From: Gracilaria vermiculophylla
Lineage: Eukaryota; Rhodophyta; Florideophyceae; Gracilariales; Gracilariaceae
Reading direction: 5' to 3'
Length of the DNA stretch: 64,000 nt
NCBI GenBank assembly: GCA_019155205.2
Contig: JAHNZQ020003147.1
Coordinates: 1,712,999-1,776,998 of the forward strand
Shown here: one piece after another, positions 1 through 10,775 of the stretch
Layout: the number at the start of each line of letters is the position of its first letter
Position numbering within the stretch: position 1 is the first letter of the stretch
Notes under the pieces: generated by a model
What the model was told of the DNA's origin: nothing
What the model saw: only the letters and a program-made list of their open reading frames with translations
Database searches by the model: none
Position numbers and translations under genes: made by a program

Positions 1-159
1 CCCCTCCGCTTGGTGTTTGCGGATCCCTTTCAGAATTCCCCCGGCTCGCGACAGCGGATACCGGAGACCACCTTTAGTAATACGCGCCTTTGGAGTCACC
101 AAAAACTCCTAACGGACGTTGTGCTTTACTACCTCGACAGGAGGGCTGACAGTACCACA
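1..159 (-). repeat. Truncated gypsy LTR copy
   Basis: Direct-orientation relative of 3925-4083 and inverted relative of 1326-1490. The diagnostic LTR start, TGTGGTAC read on the minus strand, lies at 159. The rest of the LTR runs off the left edge of the window. It joins directly to the plus-strand integrase fragment that starts at 160, so this is a rearranged junction and not a normal LTR/internal border. Confidence 0.7.
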
Positions 160-1309
160 GACGGAGCGAGGATACCGATTTATCTTCGTGAACACTGATC
201 GGTTCTCGAAGATCACGCGCGCCATTGCCCTCCGGAGCACAACTGCAGCAGTAAATGCGAACACCTTTCTGGAGAATTTGGTTTACCCATATGTGATCCC
301 GTTGTATTTTCTTGCGGACAACGGACTGCAACTCGCGGCGAAGCTATTTACTGCCCTCTTTGGAATGCTGGAGATAAAACAGTTATTTACAACTGCATAT
401 CACCCCCAGACCAACGGACAGGCGGAGAGGTTTAACAAAACGATTGCCTTTAGGTTAAAACACTACGATGCGTATCACCAGAAGGATTCAGACGCATACG
501 TGGGCCCGCTCACAAATGCATATAATCTGCAGATGCACCGCTCGACAGGGACGGCTCCTTTCAATCTGGTGCTCTCGCACATCCCGCCTAGTGCCGTCAT
601 CAGAGCATGCGCTACGGCGCAACCGGTGGAGGGGCCACAGGTACCAGCAGCGGCTCAACCAAAACGCTTCATTTAAAGGCGCTATGAGGACGAAATCTCC
701 ATCGAAAAGGAGAGACTCAAGGCCTCGCAAAGGAATTATAAACAGGATTTCGACCAGAAGGTGAAAAAAGGCCCTCACCTGATGGAAGGTGACGAGGTTT
801 TCCTCAAAAATCCTGGGGAGATATCTGATGAACCGTCGGAAGTTACGCGCATGTTAGTGCCGAGCACCTCAGAGCCTTAAAAAGCCCCGGAAACATACAG
901 GGACACTGTCGCCATCGAGGTACAGGAGCTCAGAGACGCCATCTTCTGTGATGGGGTGAGGAATGTACCGACGCCCAACCCTTCAAGAATGTCCGCCACA
1001 CCACTTCAGGGGACGTACGCGGAACGTCATCATCCGACCACTTCATGAGCGACAACACCGATGGATACTGGAAATCCTATCACATCTCTCGGTGAACCAT
1101 GGATGGAAGCTCCAGACGCCATCACAACCCTAGAAGGTGATATTCTGTATGCGGTGGACCATATCGTCTCTCACCGACAAACTCCTTCGGGGATACCGTA
1201 CCTCATCCGCTGGCACGGGAACACCTCAAAGAATGTCAGGGAAGAACCTCCGCGGCACATCCCGGAGAACTCAATCTGGAGATACCACGATAACCTGCAG
1301 CGGAAACGA
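160..1309 (+). pseudogene. Ty3/gypsy chromovirus pol, 3' part (integrase core)
   Basis: Remnant of a Ty3/gypsy polyprotein. The open stretch to 676 reads as a retroviral-type integrase core. The first acidic residue is in VNTDRFSK, the second in LADNGLQ, and the glutamate in NGQAERFNKT, followed by the usual HPQTNGQ context. Reverse transcriptase, RNase H and the HHCC zinc finger are missing upstream, because the integrase is cut at 160 by an inverted LTR. After 676 the frame is broken several times (about 677-1060) before the chromodomain. The integrase would insert element cDNA in the nucleus. I consider it dead because of truncation and frameshifts. The superfamily call is secure from the DDE context and the downstream chromodomain. 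Confidence 0.8.
1139..1309 (+). other. Chromodomain at the C-terminus of the gypsy integrase
   Basis: Within the open stretch 1061-1411, about 55 residues match a chromodomain: YAVDHIVSHR, then YLIRWHG, then EEPP and a terminal IWRYHDN. In chromoviruses this module follows the integrase and targets insertion to modified histones. It is the evidence for calling this element a chromovirus. The codons following 1310 read into the LTR and are not part of the protein. Confidence 0.65.
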
Positions 1310-1325
1310 ATGTCCGCATACGCGT

Positions 1326-1879
1326 TGTGGTACTGTCAGCCCTCCTCTCGAGGTAGTAAAGCACAACGTCCATTAGGAGGGTTTGTTGACTCCAAAGGTG
1401 CGTGTTCCTAAAGGTGGTCTCCGGTATCCGCTGTCGCGAGCCGGGGGAATTCTTAAAGGAGATCCGCAAACACCAAGCGGAGGAGGAGGTTCACTGGGCG
1501 GAAAATGCTCCTATAGGCGCTGCTATGATGCGACCTGTAAAATGGCAGCTTAGAAACCTTAGGATGATCGAAGAGAGTCTCCAACCGGAAAAGTAGATGA
1601 AGACTCAAGGGTGCTTGTACTTACTTCTCCAGAGATGGAGTTCAACCGGCAGATTAATTATCAAGCCGGGAGCACTCCTCGGCAGGTCTCACTACTGTAC
1701 TAATTACCTGCGTAGATTAACTAAAATAAATAATAATTTTACCGTCCCTTAAGGATACTGTAGCGCACGCGGGCAGGATTATGCCCCATGTGACTCAGTA
1801 AGTAAAATACGAGCCCTCCTTAGGAATATTATACCATAAGGCCAAACCACCCTATCGCCTTAGGAGCCACTGTACTACA
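1326..1879 (+). repeat. Gypsy LTR, plus orientation
   Basis: Starts TGTGGTAC at 1326 and ends TACTACA at 1879. It is an inverted, roughly 75-80% similar copy of 3530-4083. Its start follows the chromodomain closely, so it is the 3' LTR of the plus-strand half element. The LTR contains a run of A/T near 1715-1740 and no open reading frame that I would call real. Confidence 0.75.
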
Positions 1880-3529
1880 GGCGTTTCCGTTTAGGAAAGA
1901 GGGAGGGGCCCTAAAATGGAGTTTTTTTTCGTTCTCCGATATCTATCCCTCACCTGGAGTTCTCTTTTTCGCCTCCAGACCGCCATTGTCTGCTTTTCGG
2001 ACACTCTCAGGGCGGCTTTTCGTGTCGCTGGGCGCTGGGGCACGGCCCATTCGTATTGCAATTCCCTTTCACTGAGTTTCTGCTCCAACCAAGGGAGATT
2101 TTTATCCGCAACTACCATGGAATAACGACCATCGCCGAGGTATCTCACGCCTACAGGAAACGAAACAGCGTCGCATACCTCGCTTGCAGGCGAGCCTTCG
2201 CTGTTAGCGCTAGGCTCTCGAAGAACTCCGCCAGGCTCTCCTTGATGGCAGCCATCGAGACTCGGTCTACCCGGGCCCTTTGGAGCTCTGAAACCTGGTT
2301 GTGAGCCTCGCGCAGAGCCTCCACAGAAGAAGTCGGAGCAGGACGGCCCGTCATCAAGCACGCCTGCAACAACTCCTGAAAGGCAGTACCAAGAGCCTCA
2401 GAGAGTAACCCGCCGTAGGGTACACCAGAAGCGGCAATCTCCGTCGATGGAACAACAACCGCCACAGAAGAAGTTGCAGACGGCGGGCTGGCTGGAACAG
2501 TGGGCTCCCGAGTAGATTCTGCAGGCACCGCCGCGGAGGTCGGCAGGGCCAAGGATGGAGAAGCCGACACCGGAGGTGATGGCATCACAGGAACCGGGAA
2601 GCTTCTCAGGCGAAGCTGAATATACGGCACTGGGACGCTCCGCAGTTGGGGATGCACCACCGGGGCCGAAGCAATAAGGACGGGAGTAATCTTGTTCTCT
2701 TCAACAGGAGACACTTCGGCAACAACGGTCGGATGATCCGGCATCGATGCTGGAGGCTGTGTCCCGAACTCAGAAGGAAGCTACGTCCTGCGACAGAGCC
2801 GATAACGGAAGAGGCGTGTGATTCGCCAGACTCTCCACCATGAGATCATTATCGGGGACACGTAGCTGTGGCACGTGAGGAACTTGCGAAGTAGCAAGTC
2901 GGGGAAAATCCGGGAAGGCTCGCCCGTCATTTTCTCCATTGGGGCTTCTGACGATGGAATGAAACTGGTCCTCTCCATAATCATACTAGAAAAAGCCCGA
3001 CATCGTACTCCACGCCAAATGCAGGTTGTAATCAAGCAGCATCTCCGTCTCGGATTCGTTTCACGAGGTGCCCTTGACAAGGATTTGAACTTCTAAGAAG
3101 CGCAAGCCCCGGGTAATTGGCACCGGCAAGGGGAGCAAACTTTCGGCGGTTGGCTGATACATAGAGTTCCAATGGAGGCGACTCTCGCGGCCCGAAGTAT
3201 AGGAAGAGACGCCCTTGTCCGCTGCCTGGGGATAAACCGCTAGGGTGCCGACCGCTAATTCCATCGCGGCGATCAACATGATTAACCGTTCTAAGGAGTC
3301 ATGTCGGTCCAGAACCTCTGAGGTATGATACGCGACCGTCATGGGCGTCGCCACTAATAGGTGCGGGGAAACCCAGGAGGCGTTCACCTTGAGGTAATAC
3401 TTCGGACGTTGCCCGGAAGGCATATCATGGAGCTCCATGTTGTGCCAACCATAGAAGTATCTGAAGACGTTCCGCACTCGAGTCTCCTCCGCAAGGTGCG
3501 TCCCCCATCGGTTGCGATAGAGCCAGTAG
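1880..3529 (-). pseudogene. Gypsy gag-like region, truncated
   Basis: Minus-strand remnant of the 5' half of a second gypsy element. Three open stretches carry it: 3564-3061, 2744-2151 and 2361-1891. The middle one is Pro/Ser/Val-rich and then helical (about residues 140-197), as in many gag proteins. The last is Arg/Lys-rich. No CCHC knuckle or protease motif is visible before the sequence stops at the LTR end at 1879. The most upstream open stretch begins inside the LTR, so the true start is uncertain. Gag would form the particle core; this copy is broken by frameshifts. The assignment rests mainly on position behind a 5' LTR. Confidence 0.5.
3507..3525 (-). other. Candidate primer binding site, gypsy element
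   Basis: On the minus strand, four bases after the LTR end, the sequence reads TGGCTCTATCGCAACCGAT. It begins with TGG, the complement of a tRNA CCA end. It matches the motif after the copia 5' LTR (14288-14306) at 16 of 19 positions. I could not assign a tRNA. Confidence 0.45.
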
Positions 3530-4083
3530 TGTAGTACGGTGGATCCTGAAGGCGATATTGTCATGTGGCTCTACGACGGGATATTTCTAAGGAGGGTTCG
3601 TATTTTATTAACTGAGCCGCGTGGTATATTATTCGGCCGACGTGTGTTACAGTACCCTTCAGGAATGGTAGAGTTTAGATTTATCTTAATAAATTGGGGC
3701 AAGTAGGTAACTTAGTAGGGAGATCTGCCAAGGCGGGCTCCCGGCGTGGTACTTAGTCCACCGGTTGTGCTCCATCTCTGGGGATGTAACCCAAGCACCC
3801 TTCAATCTTCATCTACTTTTCCGGTGGAGACTTTCGTCGAACATCCTTAAGTTTTTGAGCCATCGGTCTCCAAGACGCCTCGTAGCAGCGCCTGTAGGAG
3901 CATTGTCCGCCCAGTGAGCCTCCCTCTCCGCTTGATATTTGCGGATTACCTTTCAGAATTACCCCAGCACGTGACAGCGACTACCGGAGACCATCGTTTA
4001 GGAACTGGCGCCTTTGTAGTCATCAAAAACTCTCATCGAACGTTGTGCGATACCATTTCGACAGGAGAACGGAAGGTACCACA
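3530..4083 (-). repeat. Gypsy LTR, minus orientation
   Basis: Inverted copy of 1326-1879 with the same termini: TGTGGTAC at 4083 and TACTACA ending at 3530. It serves as the 5' LTR of the minus-strand gag remnant. Its outer edge at 4083 cuts straight into a DDE nuclease fragment, so this LTR marks an insertion into, or recombination within, an older transposon. Confidence 0.75.
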
Positions 4084-4490
4084 AAAGCCATTTCATAGGC
4101 GTTGACTTTCTCTTCTGTAGGCATGTGCACTGCTGCATACATATCTTTTAGCAAATCTTCCAGCTATAGAGGCCTTGCAAACCAAATAAAAAGAGAACAT
4201 ACAGATCCAGCTATACCAAGAATTAGGCAGAGAACATATAATGCTCTTCTTGTCCGGTGCCACACTAATACAACTCCTAAATATTGTTCTGCGTTCAATG
4301 TTCTTGGTCTTCCAAAGTGCGAAGCGCTGGACAGTAATTTGAGAAAGCCGTTCTTGGAATGTGATGTCAATGTCTAGAAAACTGGCTGCAATTTCTGTAG
4401 TAGGTATGAAAAAGAGAAGTGGTCAAATCCAGTAAGATTAAATAGAAGCTGATCGCATCTGCTCGCAAAACGAATTGTAAATGCTGACAT
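4084..4490 (-). pseudogene. PIF/Harbinger-type (DDE_Tnp_4) nuclease, N-terminal fragment
   Basis: The minus strand reads about 130 residues typical of the N-terminal region of DDE_Tnp_4 nucleases. LTGFDHFSFSYLL is followed by a GRPRTLNAEQYLGVVLVWHRT stretch of the kind that precedes the catalytic core, then a short Leu-rich helix. Two in-frame stops interrupt it, near 4374 and 4184. It is truncated at 4083 by the gypsy LTR, so the catalytic aspartates are absent. The family call comes from this pattern only and is moderate. Confidence 0.5.
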
Positions 4491-4958
4491 GTGTGGATGT
4501 TACAGCGCCCAACGAGTTATTCTTCTATCGAGTTTTCTTTTGACGTTTTTAGTTAAACTGTGTTTGAATTTATTTCGAGATGTTGTTTGCTATTTGCATG
4601 AGTACAATGTGTATGGGAACAGACGATTCATATCGGCGTCAATCGCAGTAGAGCTCCAAAAAGCTAAAAAGAGGTATGGCAGTCAATAATCTATGCATTT
4701 GTCGTCCATAGTGCTTATTGAGAGTTCATTTTGCAAAGATCTAGCGCAGTTTTGGGTAGAGTTTTTTATTGAAAATGAAAGTGCGGACGCTGTTTCGATT
4801 TTGTATCAACACAATGATTTCCCGCTAAGTGTGCTGTACAAATATGATTTCCGTGCCTTGTCTGATTCTGAACACAATAATTCCCTACCTAATTGCTACT
4901 GTAGTAAATAGCGACTTTAGGAGGCACCCAATGAACGACACATTCAGTCGTCAACTAA
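4491..4958 (+). other. AT-rich stretch, nothing recognised
   Basis: Short open stretches occur on the plus strand (4489-4689 and 4693-4911), but none shows a domain or biased composition. It is probably the remainder of the transposon represented at 4084-4490. I see no RNA gene or repeat here. Confidence 0.4.
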
Positions 4959-6288
4959 CTGTACGGTGCGTTTCAAAAAACATATTACCCTTCAAAAGTG
5001 CACCAAAACCGTACTGTACGCTAAATTTTGCACACAGTCTACGTAGAATTGTTTCAAAAAGATATGCACACCGTCTTCTTTCTAGTAAAAATGGCTCGAG
5101 ATCCGCAACTTTCCAAGCAAAAACAGCTTCAGATCGTTAAGATAAACGCCGAAACACATTCTAACAGTGCTATCGCTAAAAACTTAAAGCGTTCTAGGGT
5201 CACAATTGCTATTTTTCTCAAAAACCCGACTCTATACGGCTTAAAACGATCTCCAGGACGCCCAAAGAAGCTGAGTCTAGCAAATAAAAGAGGAATTAAA
5301 AAGGAGTTGTGCAAAGGAAACGTATTGTGCAAAAAAATGGAATAAATCTCAATCTCAACGTTTCTAAATCAACTATATGGAGGCAGATAAACAGAACAAA
5401 TTTATTTGAATACAAAAAAATGAAAAAACATTTTTTTCTCCAAGACAATCACAAGCAAAATAGAGTTGACTGGTGTGCTGGAAAAGCTTGTTGGAAAAAA
5501 GAATGGGAAACGTTATTTTTCCGGATGAAAAAAAAATTCAACTTGGACGGACCAGATTGCTACAAATTATATTGGCACAATATTCGTACGGAACGTCATG
5601 AGTTTTATAGCAGGCATTCAGGTGGAGGCTCTGTAATGGTCTGGGCGGGCCTTTTTAAAAATGGTCTCACGGAAATTGCATTTATTGAAACAAATATGAA
5701 TGCAGAAAAATATCAAGAAGTTCTATAAAATTATTTGCTACCGCTTGGTTTATGTTCTCATGAAGAAAATTGCATTTTCAACAGGATAATGCGCCTGTAC
5801 ACACTTTATCTGTAATCAGGAGTCTGAAGTATCTGTGTTAGAGTGGTCGGTGCGCTCTTCAGATTTGAAACCAATCAAAAACGTTTGGGGACTGCTGGCA
5901 AGGATGGTTTACGTATGCGCATGGAAGGCAATTTCAGATAGTTTTTGAACACAAAAAATGTATTAAAAACTGCTCGAAATCTATAGCACTTTCAACTGTA
6001 GAAAAATACATCAGTTCGATGCCAAATCGTTGCCTTAGCGTTATACAGCAAAAAGAATGCAAAATAAACTATTGTGCGTCGCGCAGTAAAGATTTGTTGT
6101 TGGTAATCATATGTTTTTTAAACGGTTTTTTGGCTTTGCTTTTTTCTGAAACATACTTTCGTAGGCGTACAGTATACATTTTGTAGTTTTTTGAGATTTC
6201 GCAGCATGTCGTATGTTTTTGAAACTGTCAGTACATTTGGTGGTTTTTTTGAGATTTCATAGCATGTCGTATGTTTTTGAAACAGTCT
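4959..6288 (+). mobile_element. Tc1/mariner element, inactivated
   Basis: Bounded by related inverted ends. On the left, GTACGGTGCGTTTCAAAAAAC starts near 4960. On the right, the minus strand reads TACAGACTGTTTCAAAAAC from 6288. A TA dinucleotide lies at both borders, as expected for Tc1/mariner target duplication. The right end carries a second near-copy of the terminal motif about 60 bp further in (around 6180-6230). The element has inserted into, or next to, the monooxygenase fragment on its right. Confidence 0.65.
5091..6060 (+). pseudogene. Tc1/mariner transposase, frameshifted
   Basis: Starts at the ATG at 5091. An N-terminal helix-turn-helix region runs to about 5230, followed by GRPKKLS, the GRPR-type AT-hook motif typical of Tc1 transposases. 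A frameshift near 5310-5340 leads into the catalytic region (WETLFF.., KKFNLDGPD, then GGGSVMVWAG). The first catalytic Asp, expected in a FSDEKKF context, is replaced (the copy reads FRMKKKF). The second Asp context, FQQDNAPVHT, is present near 5775-5805 but in another frame. A stop at 5726-5728 and later frame breaks finish the decay. Clearly non-functional. Confidence 0.8.
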
Positions 6289-7114
6289 GTACCTTGTGAG
6301 AAACATCTACATTGTATTTATTTGAGTATTTAGATTTAAGAAGTATTTTACGATGACTACTGTTGAGGCACATGCAACTAGCAATATTTAGGAGGGTGTG
6401 TTCGGCCATCTTGGCCTTGTGCGAGATCGTGGAGGCACTCCAACGGGTCTGATTCTCGAACATGGAGAAACTTGAGGTACCAGGAGGTATCATGCGAACG
6501 AACGAGGCCCCTTCCAAACGCGGATGGAAGGTGTGATCATACAGTTGCGACATGTTGGACCCGTCATCCGGGGTCATAATCTTTTGCATGTTCTCGCCCA
6601 AACACGGAGCGTGAGCGTTTTGTGTTGTGGCGTGGACAATGGCGTCGAATTGGGCGCATGGTCCATCTGCGAAGACGGCGCCCTTCGCAGTGACCTGCTC
6701 GGCGCCACCCGCGTTCCATGTGAGCGATCTTCTCCCGTCGAGGGCATCCACCAGGGCGGCATTCGCAACCCTGGACGCCGCGCGCGGAGGTGCAAGCAGC
6801 GCGACGTTGCGGGCGGGGGCGTGAATTTGGCCACGAGCGACGAAGAACACGTGTATCTCACGCAAAAGCTGCTCGGGCAAAAGGCGCGCAGCCGGCATTC
6901 GCGCCACAGCGTGGCGCGGTGAATGCGTGGAACTCAGGACGCGGCCGGTTGGTTGCTTGGCTGTGATGTGGAGCGGGGTGCAGACAGTATCCGTCGCGGG
7001 AGACGGCCGCACTCCGGCGGGTGCCGACAGCACATCTGCAGCGGCTTGGAGGGCAGAAAGGGAGCTGTCATGTTTGGATAGTGCGCTTTTCAAAATTCTC
7101 AATAAGTAGTTCAT
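6289..7114 (-). pseudogene. Flavin-containing monooxygenase, C-terminal fragment
   Basis: About 270 codons on the minus strand from the ATG at 7114. The distal part resembles the C-terminal half of flavin-dependent monooxygenases. It has an FDAIVHATTQ segment, which stands where the family has its ATG(Y) motif, then LYDHTFHPRL and an IPPGTSSFSMFENQTRW segment. The N-terminal FAD GxGxxG and NADPH motifs are missing, and the first ~150 residues are not recognisable. The 3' end runs into the Tc1 terminal sequence near 6288. It therefore looks like a duplicated gene fragment rather than an expressed enzyme. An intact FMO would oxidise N- or S-containing substrates with FAD and NADPH. Confidence 0.55.
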
Positions 7115-8317
7115 CCAGAACAGTATAAATACCGCTGTCCACCGGCCTTGAAGTAACTCTCTTCTCGGGCAGACTACCCAACATGATTAAAACTTCAATT
7201 TTCATCGGGCAGTGATCCAGTCTCACGCCACCCACATTTCATCTCAACACTCTTCTTATCTATCTCTATTCCCATTCCCATTCCCTATTTTATTTTTTTT
7301 CCTCCATTCTACCTCACATTCTCTACTATTTCCTCAATTTCACCCTTTTTAAGCCTGTTACCGGTTGAAGCTCCTAGAGTGGACGGGAACCGCTAAGTGT
7401 GTACCAAAGGACTCTGGTAGGTCTGTGGAACCCCATCGACCGAAAAGGCGGTTTCGGCGAGAGCCGGTGTGAAGCGCTATCTTTGGTTGGACGGGAAGCC
7501 GAGCGTCGGCTAGTTAGTATAAGGGTCTCTAGTCACTCAAGTACTCCAGAACTCAAGAATTCAAGTTGGATTATCCGGAACTCAAGTCTCAAGTTTATCT
7601 TTATTATTGGAATATTGTTTTGCTATTATCAATCCTCTTCTTGTTCTCCTGCTGACTCGTACCTCTTTCGTTGGTTAAATTCTATATTCAAATTTATTCT
7701 GTCTCGGTTCTACTATCACTGAGGCCCCGACGTCTTCACTACAAATTATGACGTCAACAGGAGCCGCCGACCATGAGGGCTTTGTTGGCGCGCAACTGCG
7801 ACGGATGGTGGTGTGGGGAGACACGGACGGAGCAGGATTTGAAGGAGGCAATGCGCGGCGTTTAAGAGGGCGGTGGTATGAAGGGGGTGTCAAAGTTAGC
7901 TGTGGCGACTATGACGTGATGGAAAGTGTGTTGCTGCGGGTTGTGTTCGCCTCGATGATAGCGCACGACACACTGCGTGAGCGAAGCGGAGTCAACTGTG
8001 TGCACGCAGGTGACGGTGGTTCCAAACGAAACACATTGCAGCGCGGCAGTGTGGCTGGCGGCGTGGCACAAGTAGTGGTGCATGTCGCTGTTGGAGACGC
8101 ATAGATGGTGATGTGGTGCAGAGTGATTGGAACATCTCAAAGACCGAATTGTTGGTTGTGTGATTGTTGAAGACGGGTGTGTGCTGTTTGGACCACATTG
8201 GTGCAGGTTGGGTTGGGGGCTCGAAGACGGCGATCTCAAGGCGTAGCTCCAAAGAAGAACATTGCAGCGGAGATGGCGGCCATGGCACATGAGGTAATGG
8301 AGACGTTGGTCATGGTG
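7115..8317 (+). other. Intergenic, no gene seen
   Basis: A TATA-like stretch is present at 7123-7130 and pyrimidine-rich DNA runs from about 7220 to 7340. From about 7740 on, the sequence is GC-rich with open frames on both strands but no recognisable domain. This is the left flank into which the copia element inserted. Confidence 0.5.
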
Positions 8318-8322
8318 CGGTG

Positions 8323-8453
8323 TGAAAGGATCGTCCGCTTGACTCCGGATCGGGCGGGACGGAACCGTCGGCCGTTTCTTTATTTTGCATTGTCGGGTGG
8401 AACGGGTGGATACTGTTGCCCGTTCCAGTGAGCGGCCAGCATCTGGTCATTCA
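8323..8453 (-). repeat. Copia 3' LTR
   Basis: A 131-bp LTR (TG..CA on either strand). On the minus strand it is preceded by the purine-rich GAGGGACGG at 8454-8462, a plausible polypurine tract. It is flanked on the left by the target duplication CGGTG (8318-8322). Confidence 0.9.
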
Positions 8454-8686
8454 CCGTCCCTCGCAAACATAAGAACTAAAGCATGTGTTGCGTACAAACT
8501 ACGATACTCAACGTAGCCTCTACCGTTAAAAATCTTTGCCGTGATAAAACCCTTTGGGACAAAACTCATGACATGAGGAAAAGTTATAGCGCTCAAGACA
8601 GCTTAAAGACAAACGAATACACCCAAAACAAAGATCTGTGAAATGCATAGCAATGGGCAAAACCAAATATAGTTAGTACAAAAAGC

Positions 8687-9766
8687 TTACGTTCTCAAAC
8701 AGCAAAGCAGACGGTATTTTTCAAGCTTATCAGCTTTGAAAGCTTTTGTCAACACATCGGCGGGTTGCAAACTCCTGTCGATCTTATTCAATTGCACGAC
8801 GCCATTCTTCACCAGTTCTTTGATATCGCGGTACTTCAATGCAATATGTTTGTTCCTTTCAGAAGTCTTTGGCTTCACTGCAATAAAGGCTGCTGTTGTG
8901 CTATCGCAATACAATGCGATTGGGTACATCCTAGGTTCACATTCACTTAGCACTTCATCTGTCCGCATTTCGAAGAACAATCTTCGCAGCCAAGTTAACG
9001 TCTTCCAACAATAGGAGAGCGCAATGTACTCAGCTTCTCCTGACGACAACGCAATCAACGTTTGCCTCTTCGTCGTCCACATGATCGGTGCTTCATTCAC
9101 CTTGATCAATATGCCAGTCGTAGACCTTCTTGTCTCACGACAACCGGCCCAGTCTGCGTCACAATATGCTTCCATTGGCGCCGATACATCAGAGGGAAAG
9201 AACAAACAAATACCCTTCGTACCCTTTAGGTACCTTATCACTCTCTTGGCTAAACCCATATGCGTCATGCACGGGTCGTGAACCTGTCTTGCCAGCATTG
9301 AAGCTGCAAACATGATGTCTGGACGTGAAGAAACAGCCAGGTACATCAAATGTCCTACCATCTTTCGGTAGCGACCGTGAAGCGCAGGCGACATACTCTT
9401 CTCATTGTCGCCACGACTGCTCAAATCACATGGAGAGGGCAATGGTATCCTAGCACAATTAGAGTTGGAGAGCCCATACTCTCTCAACATCTTATCAATG
9501 TACCTCGATTGCTGGACCTTAATACCATTCCTACTCCGTTCAATTTCAAGCCCTACGAAGGACTTCGCTTCACCTAGTAGCTTCACTTGAAACTGTTTCT
9601 TCATCTCTTCTTTGAAGTCCTTGAGTAGAGAGAATGAATTAGACAACATCAATATGTCATCTACAACCACAACGAGGGACAATATTCCACTCGTAGATTG
9701 GTACATATATAAGCGGCTGTCAGTACTAGACTGTTTGAACCCATGTTCAAGTAATTCCTGGTGCAA
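8687..9766 (-). pseudogene. Copia reverse transcriptase (C-terminal half) and RNase H
   Basis: Continues in the same frame as the upstream RT part after one in-frame TAG at 9770-9772. The consensus at this point (AGQVW) expects a tryptophan, so TGG to TAG is the likely change. The RT catalytic motif VVVVDDIL is present near residue 36. The RNase H region carries the copia motifs YCDADWAG, STTG, LSSGEAEY and LYCDST, then HIALKYRDIKELV and DVLTKAF. It would complete cDNA synthesis and RNA removal if fused to the upstream RT. The protein ends at 8687, about 230 bp before the LTR. Only the nonsense codon separates it from the rest of pol. Confidence 0.88.
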
Positions 9767-9769
9767 GAG

Positions 9770-10775
9770 GGAGCCCTATACTTGACCAGCCTGTCGTGCG
9801 CCGTAGATAGACTTCTTTGGTAGGCACACATTTCCAGGGATGTAGGATGAACCAGACGCATTCTGTGGTTGTGCCATAATAAGAGGTTCCTCTAAGTCGC
9901 CAGAGAGGTATGCGTTGCTGATGTCCTTAGACTCCATAAGTAGTCCTTGTGCCTCTGCCTTGGCTATGGCAAAACGAATGGTTTCCAGACGTGCCACAGG
10001 CGCGTAGAGATTATCCGGATCAAAGTCTAGATATGGGCGTTGCATATCGCCACGAATAACGCAGCGGGCTTTGGGCAGAACGCTTGGCGGGTTGGTGCTA
10101 GGATTTTTTGCCGAAAAGGTCCAGAGGAACGGGAGAGGATTCATCCCTGGCTTCCTATCCACAAGTGCCCATGTTCTTCTATTTATTAGAGCGTTGTACT
10201 CTCTGTCAATGGATTCGGCCCATTCAGGCATAGATCTAGCTTCCTCAAAATTCCTAGGGACCCTGTTGACGTTGCCTAGATCTTTGGTGCGTGATTGAGC
10301 GACCATACAGAGAGCCAATGAGGCGTACAAATGCTCTTCGTCGTCCTCTTCCATCTCCTTCTCGGCTTCATGCCGGTTAAGAGAAGAGAAATAGATGAGC
10401 TCGTTAATGGAGGGAAAAGATTCCCTTGAAACCTTGAAGTCCCTTTGGCGACAGTGAATAATTTTCCCGAAGGACGGAACGAAGATCCGTAGTAGCATAC
10501 GCGGACTTTGCATTCCGACAAAGTGTCCGAGCACGGCTCGAGGGAAAAGTTTCTTGTTTGGGACAGTTTCGGATCGGTAGATAAACGCATGACCCTTATG
10601 TCCGAATTTTAGTATGTTCGGGAAGTCCGGCCTATTTCCAAACCAAAGTGGGAATGAAACTTTCATTCCTAAACGAGAATTGGGCAAACGGTTTCGTATG
10701 TAGTTTGCGTCTGAGATTGCTTCCTCCCAGAGAGTAAAAGGGAGTTGAGAAGCATATAGGAGGGTGCGAGCCGTT
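9770..10775 (-). pseudogene. Copia integrase C-terminus and reverse transcriptase N-terminal half
   Basis: Starts, as recognisable protein, at ARTLLYASQLPFTLWEEAI, the segment that follows the integrase glutamate in copia elements. It continues with ANYIRNRLP and the C-terminal integrase region. The RT begins at about EWAESIDREYNAL and shows KARCVIRGD, LYAPVARLETIR, the catalytic ESKDISNAYLSGDL, and KSIYGARQAGQV before the nonsense codon. The open stretch extends upstream to 11050, but that part reads through the LTR-like insert and is not coding sequence of the element. Confidence 0.85.
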
